A stretch of DNA of 64,000 nt from Aliikangiella marina (GTDB taxonomy: Bacteria; Pseudomonadota; Gammaproteobacteria; Enterobacterales; Kangiellaceae), in contig NZ_VIKR01000003.1 of the NCBI RefSeq assembly GCF_007004765.1, positions 496,001 to 560,000 of the forward strand. The letters run 5' to 3'. Numbering within the stretch: the first letter of the stretch is position 1; each line of letters begins with the position of its first letter. The notes beneath the pieces are model-generated. The model was given only the letters and a program-made list of their open reading frames with translations, did not search any database and was not told the DNA's origin. This document shows positions 58,986-64,000 of this stretch, in pieces. The translations under genes and the position numbers were made by a program.

Positions 58986-60869
58986 CTAAAACGACCCCGA
59001 GGTAGAGCCATTGTTGCTGGAAGTGGTATATTGGTTATTGGCGCCGTTTTGCCATTCGACGCTACTCCCTGCTTTTTTGATACATTTCCACTCGATCGAC
59101 GTATTTTTAGGGAGGTTAATAGCTTTTGACCAAGTTGGGTAGTTCTTGGCATCAAGCTTGATGGCGGAGTTCGCGTCCCAACTACCGAGCAACGAATGGT
59201 TCCCTACCACATAGACATTTTGCCCCCAATAGGTGTAGCCATTCTCACAGCTGAATTGAACGGACACATTTTGGTCAGTCGAACCGGTTTGCTCAACCCA
59301 AACAGAATAAGAGCCACCATTGACAGGAAAGTTAGCCCAACCATCCTGATTACTGGTTACAGTATCGCTGCGATTACCGGTGATATCGATGAAAGTTTTA
59401 TTAGCTCGATCGACATTCATCCATTTACTCCCCCCGGATCCGTCACTCATAATGACTGCCATTGCTTGAGGATGGGTAGCATCACCTAAGCGGGTCCAAC
59501 CAATAACATCCCAATGATCCAAATAATCAATTTGTGGTCCGTAAGCGTAATTTTTTCGCGCGGCGAGCAATTGATCGATAGCGACCTTATGAGAGGCTAA
59601 ATTGATGGTGGTGTTATTACAGTTATTGTCTGATGTTGTGTAGCTTGCACCGTAATAGTCAGCGTGAAAAACATTAGGATAGCCTTGTTCTCTTAACAAA
59701 ATGAATGCGTAGGCAAGTGGCTTGAACCAGTCTTGCACGGGGGATTCTAATGCTTGGCAAGGTTGCGTGTCATGATTGTCAACTAGCGTCACAGCAAGCC
59801 CCGGTTGATCTTTCATCAAGGTATTATTCCAAATGTTACGCATATCATAACTTCCACCAGCAGTTGATGCCTGATGAAAATTTAAATGAAGCGGCGCATC
59901 GAACAATGACATGCGTCCTTCTGTTTTACTGATGTAGTTATGAAGCCTGCTAGTGTCATAACTCCAAAACTCACCGACAGTAAAAAGTGATTTGCCAGTA
60001 TTGACGCGCAGGTGATCAAGCCACTCATTAAAAAAGTCATAGCGAATGTGCTTTATCGCGTCAATTCTAAACCCATCGACTTGAGTAAAATTGATATACC
60101 ACTCTCCCCAATCTTTGAGTTCTTGAACGACTTCAGGGTGATCCATATCGACATCAGCGAACATTAAATAATCATAATTAACATTCTCAGTATCGACTTC
60201 CCAATCCCAGCCTTTACCAGCACCGCGAAATTTGAAAATATTACTTTCTTGTAAATTTTGTGCCCAGTCGACGCCATCAAAATGAAACCAGCGCCACTTA
60301 AAATCAGAGTAAGTATTGCCACGAGCCGTGAAATCAAACTGGGTCCATGCATCAATTTGCAAATCACCGCCAAATTCATAGTCACGGTTGTTTCTGGCAA
60401 CTCTGACGGCAGTCACTGATTCTGTTGCATCAGCTCCGCCACGATGGTTGAAAACAACGTCACCATAAATTTGAATACCGTTATTATGCGCTGTGTTAAT
60501 TGCATTGAGATATTGTGACTTTGTCCCATACTTTGTTCGAATAGAACCTTTTTGGTTAAATTCTCCGAGGTCATACATATCGTAAACACCATACCCGACA
60601 TCGGCGCTTCCCGAGTTTCCTTTGTATGCTGGCGGTAACCAAAGTGCAGTAATTCCTGCATTTGAAAGTGCTTCGGCATTGTTAGATACTTCATTCCATA
60701 AACTACCATCAGCCGGCAAATACCAATGAAAGTATTGCATCATTACACCGTTGTTTGCATTGGCTTTGTGACCTGAAAAAATAGTTACAAACAGCAATAA
60801 AAAAACAAAAGCACTCAAGTTTCGAGTACTTCTTACGACACTGACTAGATGAGATTTTGATTGAATCAT
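58986..60869 (-). CDS. Secreted alpha-amylase (GH13) with CBM20 starch-binding domain
   Basis: A 627-residue extracellular enzyme. It has a signal peptide (core LSAFVFLLLFVTIFSG, cleavage near KANAN), a GH13 barrel and a C-terminal starch-binding domain. Conserved regions are GDVVFNH (about 136), GFRIDAIKH with nucleophile D270, VGEFW with acid/base E300, and DNHDT with D367. YFHWYLPADGSLW is typical of the liquefying bacterial amylase subfamily. Residues about 525-627 resemble CBM20 (YVVGNHSLLGSWDANSAIKL). It should cut internal alpha-1,4 links of starch or glycogen. Two palindromic sites lie upstream. Confidence 0.95.
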   Translation of the reverse strand: MIQSKSHLVSVVRSTRNLSAFVFLLLFVTIFSGHKANANNGVMMQYFHWYLPADGSLWNEVSNNAEALSNAGITALWLPPAYKGNSGSADVGYGVYDMYDLGEFNQKGSIRTKYGTKSQYLNAINTAHNNGIQIYGDVVFNHRGGADATESVTAVRVARNNRDYEFGGDLQIDAWTQFDFTARGNTYSDFKWRWFHFDGVDWAQNLQESNIFKFRGAGKGWDWEVDTENVNYDYLMFADVDMDHPEVVQELKDWGEWYINFTQVDGFRIDAIKHIRYDFFNEWLDHLRVNTGKSLFTVGEFWSYDTSRLHNYISKTEGRMSLFDAPLHLNFHQASTAGGSYDMRNIWNNTLMKDQPGLAVTLVDNHDTQPCQALESPVQDWFKPLAYAFILLREQGYPNVFHADYYGASYTTSDNNCNNTTINLASHKVAIDQLLAARKNYAYGPQIDYLDHWDVIGWTRLGDATHPQAMAVIMSDGSGGSKWMNVDRANKTFIDITGNRSDTVTSNQDGWANFPVNGGSYSVWVEQTGSTDQNVSVQFSCENGYTYWGQNVYVVGNHSLLGSWDANSAIKLDAKNYPTWSKAINLPKNTSIEWKCIKKAGSSVEWQNGANNQYTTSSNNGSTSGSF

Positions 60870-61046
60870 TATCGTTCCTTCAAAAATTCGTCTCAGTAAA
60901 ACGTAAGCTAAAAAATAGCGATCAATCTGAGAAATATTGGTTAGTTTTTTTCAGTGTTTTAGCGATTAAAATCATCCAATGCTCGAATCGTTAATACAAT
61001 GAAATTCCCGTTGTTCCGCTGCAGAAGTCGAATCAAACTAGCACAA

Positions 61047-61100
61047 TGAAATCGTATGCAAAGCGAGAAGTTGCAGTTTTGTGACATGAATACGTATGCA
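61047..61100. promoter_or_regulatory. Two palindromic operator-like sites upstream of the amylase gene
   Basis: tgaatacgtatgca (61087-61100) is a 14-bp palindrome with one mismatched pair and a central CG. tgaaatcgtatgca (61047-61060) differs at two positions and lies exactly 40 bp away. Central-CG palindromes of this form are typical LacI-family operators. They lie about 180-230 bp upstream of the amylase start. Confidence 0.5.
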
Positions 61101-61187
61101 AAAAAATAAGCTGATTATTTGAGGCTGTTAAGTTTTCTTTGTGAGATGCAAATTACTTTTTTGTATATAGATTAAAGAGATAAAAAA

Positions 61188-61219
61188 TAAAAAAAGGCAC
61201 TTGAAAAGTACCTTTTTTA
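61188..61219 (-). terminator. Rho-independent terminator of purC
   Basis: In minus-strand RNA, AAAAGGUACUU pairs with AAGUGCCUUUU, including one U:G wobble, and is followed by further U residues, about 25 bp past the purC stop. Confidence 0.85.
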
Positions 61220-61243
61220 GTTGCGCGGATTATCGAGTCGCAC

Positions 61244-62377
61244 TCAATCGATCAGACCATAATTATCCCGCAAAATACTCACGATTTCTGTTTTGGGATT
61301 TTCTGAGAGTTGAATTTTTTCACCGGTAATTTTTTCCGCGATATCGATATAAGTTCTCGATACTTCCATGAGCAGCTCAACAGGTAAAACATTATCTGTT
61401 GCCAGAGCAGTTCTTTCTTGCATTCGATCTTTATTCAATAAAATATCGGGATCAGGAAAATGATTAAGCAGTTGTTGTCTAAACGCTTCTTTTGACTTCT
61501 CAACAATTCTTCCGGCTCGTTGTGAAGGTCCGTCCCAAATACGAGAAGAGTCAGGCGTGCCCACTTCATCCATATAGATGAGTTTTTCTTGACCTGAACG
61601 ATCGGTTACATAGCCAAACTCAAATTTGGTATCAACGAATATTTGATCAATTTTCTCAAGCTGGTCGCTAATGACTTTGAAACCGTCTTTTAAAAGTTTT
61701 TCATACAAATTGATATCATCCACCGATTTAAAATTAAAATCGGCAAAATTGTCTTCAATGTTTTGTCGAGTAATATTCGCATCGTCTTGCTCAGGCACAC
61801 CAGGAATTCCGGTTAAAATACCTTTTGTTGACGGGGTGATCAGGAGTTCCGGTAACTTTTGGTCTTTACTTAAACCATCGGCTATCTTAATCCCACAAAA
61901 CTCTCTTTCACCATTCGCGTAAGCTCTCCACATCGAGCCTGTAATGTATTGACGCGCAATCGCTTCAATTTTGACTGGTTTGGCTTTTTGGACAATCCAG
62001 ACAAAAGGGTGGGGAATATCGAGAATATGACTATCGGCCAAGCCTTTTTCTTTGAACAACTTGAACCAATGATTAGAAACAGCGTTAAGCGCTGCGCCTT
62101 TGCCAGGAACGCCATTCATACCGCCTTCGCCACGCCAAATACAGTCAAAAGCAGAAATTCGATCACTGATGACCATGATCGCTAACGGTGAATCGGCGGG
62201 GACATCATAGCCTTTTTCGCTAATCAAGCGTTTACTGTCGGCCTCAGTTAACCAATAAACTGAGCGAACCTTGCCACTGTGCACAGGCTTATCGGTTCGG
62301 ATAGGTAAATCGTCGTTCACCGCCAATACTTTATTTGCTAGCGTATTATTTACATCTGGGTTGTTGGAGTGACCCAT
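61244..62377 (-). CDS. purC: Phosphoribosylaminoimidazole-succinocarboxamide synthase
   Basis: A 377-residue SAICAR synthetase of purine biosynthesis, which joins CAIR and aspartate using ATP. Motifs are [74 protein letters not shown] and [25 protein letters not shown]. It belongs to the long form (about 370 residues) seen in several marine gammaproteobacteria, not the 237-residue E. coli type. No PurR-like box was recognised upstream. Confidence 0.96.
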   Translation of the reverse strand: MGHSNNPDVNNTLANKVLAVNDDLPIRTDKPVHSGKVRSVYWLTEADSKRLISEKGYDVPADSPLAIMVISDRISAFDCIWRGEGGMNGVPGKGAALNAVSNHWFKLFKEKGLADSHILDIPHPFVWIVQKAKPVKIEAIARQYITGSMWRAYANGEREFCGIKIADGLSKDQKLPELLITPSTKGILTGIPGVPEQDDANITRQNIEDNFADFNFKSVDDINLYEKLLKDGFKVISDQLEKIDQIFVDTKFEFGYVTDRSGQEKLIYMDEVGTPDSSRIWDGPSQRAGRIVEKSKEAFRQQLLNHFPDPDILLNKDRMQERTALATDNVLPVELLMEVSRTYIDIAEKITGEKIQLSENPKTEIVSILRDNYGLID

Positions 62378-62646
62378 ATTTGATTGTCCTCATGCTCTCT
62401 CTAAAACTACTAAACTTCAATCGAGTTTAGATTTAAACACCACTTCCTCGCTTTTCACTATTTGTCCGGTCATGGCGCTCAATTTTGAGTACACCAGGCT
62501 GCTGCTGATTGCTCAGTGCCAGCATTAGTGGCGAATGGTTTATCGCGCGATTATACCGTAATCAGTGTAAGTCGCCACCAGAATCCCTTCTTAACACCCA
62601 CTACAGAAAATCTAATTGAAATAAGCAAGAATTCGTTAATCAGAAA

Positions 62647-63525
62647 CTAGTAGATGAAGATCAGCGAAACGCCTGCTATTGCGATAAAACTGCCGATTAC
62701 CGCCTTTGGAGTAACTGGTTGTCCCTGAAGCTTAGCGATAAGCAGAGAAAAGATAATACAGGTCGCAAATAACGATTGAACAATTGCTGCTTGAGTTTGT
62801 GAGAAAGCGTACATCTGCAATATTAGGGCGAGGAAAGTGCCAATAAAGGTTGCTAAAACCAGCAATCGCCACACATTAGCGTCAGCTGGCTTTTTGGGTA
62901 ACCATGATTTACGCGTCACCAGTAATACAAAAATAACGACAGCTATTCCGCCAATCAGGCGAATTAAACTCGCCGTCGCAGGGTCAATATCACTGCGAGT
63001 TAGCACGAATCTGCCGATGACTGCGCCACTGGCTTGGCATAAAGCCGCGATAGCGGCCAAACTCAATCCCGTTAGGCTTATTGGTTGCGAAGGAGAACGG
63101 CTTTTCTTGCATCGCAAAACGATATCAACGCCCAGCAATACCACAGCGATTGCCAGCCACTGAATTGGCGTCAACCACTCGTTGATCCAAATTATTGCGA
63201 GCAACGCAGTAAAGATAGGGGCGAGTGTTTCAGCGACTAATAAGGTGTTTCGTTCCCCGAGCCGATTTAAAGCGGCGAAAAAAGCAGTATCTCCAATACC
63301 TATTCCAATTACACCACTAATGAGCAACCAATACACGTATTTGAGTTCAGGCAGCGATGGTGAAAACCCTATTAGAACAAAACTCAAACACACAATGGAA
63401 AGAATACCTTTCCATAAGTTTAATGTTAATGGTGAAAAAGCGTGACCTAACTGGCGAAAGTAAACTGTGGCTAAAGCCCAACAAAAAGCAGTCGTTAAAG
63501 CGGCAATTTCACCTGAAAATAGCAT
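62647..63525 (-). CDS. EamA/DMT family transporter
   Basis: A 292-residue inner-membrane protein with ten predicted helices arranged as two EamA repeats. Typical features are ALTTAFCWALATVYFRQLG at the start, GIGDTAFFAALNRLGERNTLL, LAPIFTALLAIIWINEWLTPIQW (end of repeat 1) and IIFSLLIAKLQGQPVTPKAVIGSFIAIAGV (end of repeat 2). Members export amino acids or other metabolites; the substrate is not deducible. Confidence 0.9.
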   Translation of the reverse strand: MLFSGEIAALTTAFCWALATVYFRQLGHAFSPLTLNLWKGILSIVCLSFVLIGFSPSLPELKYVYWLLISGVIGIGIGDTAFFAALNRLGERNTLLVAETLAPIFTALLAIIWINEWLTPIQWLAIAVVLLGVDIVLRCKKSRSPSQPISLTGLSLAAIAALCQASGAVIGRFVLTRSDIDPATASLIRLIGGIAVVIFVLLVTRKSWLPKKPADANVWRLLVLATFIGTFLALILQMYAFSQTQAAIVQSLFATCIIFSLLIAKLQGQPVTPKAVIGSFIAIAGVSLIFIY

Positions 63526-63774
63526 TGTTTTTTTAGCGTTGTTTTAATTGAGGAGGTAATACTAGGGCGGACAATAAATTTTTACAAACTAAAAGCCCAG
63601 AAAGATAAAATTTGCTCGCCGTTAGAGAGCATAACTCAATCGAGTTAGATAGAATCTAGACTTACGTAAATATTCACAACTAAAGCCAATTATGGTTTGC
63701 AGGCTCGTGCAGTTAAGGTAATTTAGCGGGTCGCAAAAGATATCAATTGAGATTAAAAAGTTAGGTAACCATTT

Positions 63775-64000
63775 TTGAAGTTTTCGAAACGACAGGCCAC
63801 GATTTCAGCTAGACAAAAAAGTGTGAAAATGATTCGGTGGACAGGGGGAGCATTAGCGGTAATGCTCACTTATATTGCTTCTGTGAATAGTCAAACAAGG
63901 AATGATTCGACTCAAGATATTCAATCATCGGAATTTGAATCATCTGAGACTCAATCTCCGTTTGTCATCAACACGGGTATTGCTCACTCTTTTGCGGAAG
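63775..64000 (+). CDS. Membrane or secreted protein, N-terminal part only (runs off right edge)
   Basis: From TTG 63775 (AGG 9 nt upstream, stop codon TAA just before it in frame) the frame is open to the window end. The N-terminus is basic (KFSKRQATISARQKSVK), then comes a hydrophobic segment (GGALAVMLTYIASV) suggesting a signal or anchor, then a Ser/Glu-rich region. GTG 63823 and ATG 63829 are alternative starts. Too little is present to name it. Confidence 0.55.
   Translation, partial: MKFSKRQATISARQKSVKMIRWTGGALAVMLTYIASVNSQTRNDSTQDIQSSEFESSETQSPFVINTGIAHSFAE

Larger units (their letters stand above)
60870..61243. other. Intergenic stretch between the amylase and purC genes
   Basis: A 374-bp AT-rich region. 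From left to right it holds the presumed amylase promoter, two operator-like palindromes (61047-61100) and the purC terminator. No gene is seen. Confidence 0.55.

Noticed and set aside
62378-62646. PurR operator upstream of purC
   Set aside because: No sequence close to ACGCAAACGTTTGCGT could be found.

Overview
The window looks like chromosomal DNA of a free-living, probably marine gammaproteobacterium. The main evidence is gene order: glutathione synthetase, a TonB-like protein, YqgE and RuvX lie beside a complete Pil-Chp (type IV pilus chemosensory) cluster, as in Pseudomonas-type genomes. Moderate-to-low GC, a MetJ box and an SAH riboswitch on neighbouring methionine-cycle genes, and thiO in place of thiH fit this. 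Kangiella/Aliikangiella-like bacteria are plausible relatives, but the genus is inference.

Layout. 1-5 kb: edge of a secreted protein, an FKBP lipoprotein, trmO, a VOC protein, a PatB/MalY-type aminotransferase with no ATG/GTG/TTG start, a CDF metal transporter and a secreted cyclophilin. 5-6.8 kb: an Hpt protein and response regulator pair without a kinase. 6.9-9.8 kb (minus): gshB-tonB-yqgE-ruvX. 10.1-25.1 kb (plus): pilG-pilH-pilI-pilJ-pilK-chpA-chpB-chpC, with a very long acidic ChpB. 25.2-29.3 kb: a DUF2868/DUF3482 (membrane protein/GTPase) pair and a HExxH peptidase. 29.3-32.8 kb (minus): metK and ahcY, with a MetJ box before metK and an SAH riboswitch before ahcY, then rsmE. 33-39 kb: sfsA, a transmembrane winged-helix regulator, small secreted proteins, a higBA toxin-antitoxin pair and a lone HTH protein.

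40.3-45 kb holds the most unusual locus. A hemerythrin-like protein is followed by a single polypeptide joining a NirB-type FAD/NAD module, a BFD-type [2Fe-2S] domain and a five-helix membrane part with two HX13H pairs. Then come an 11-haem membrane-anchored cytochrome c and a monohaem DUF3365 protein. Read together they predict a route from NAD(P)H through FAD, FeS and b haems to periplasmic c haems. The terminal acceptor is unknown.

45-48 kb carries an exported isoaspartate methyltransferase, small lipoproteins and a GIY-YIG gene enclosed by 36-nt inverted repeats. 48.2-54.2 kb is a TPP-riboswitch-controlled thiamine operon (thiC-thiO-thiS-thiG-thiDE). 54-64 kb (mostly minus) has a Sel1 protein, tal and gnd, a secreted alpha-amylase with a starch-binding domain and palindromic upstream operators, purC, an EamA transporter and the start of an unidentified membrane or secreted protein. 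No rRNA, tRNA, CRISPR or prophage was seen.
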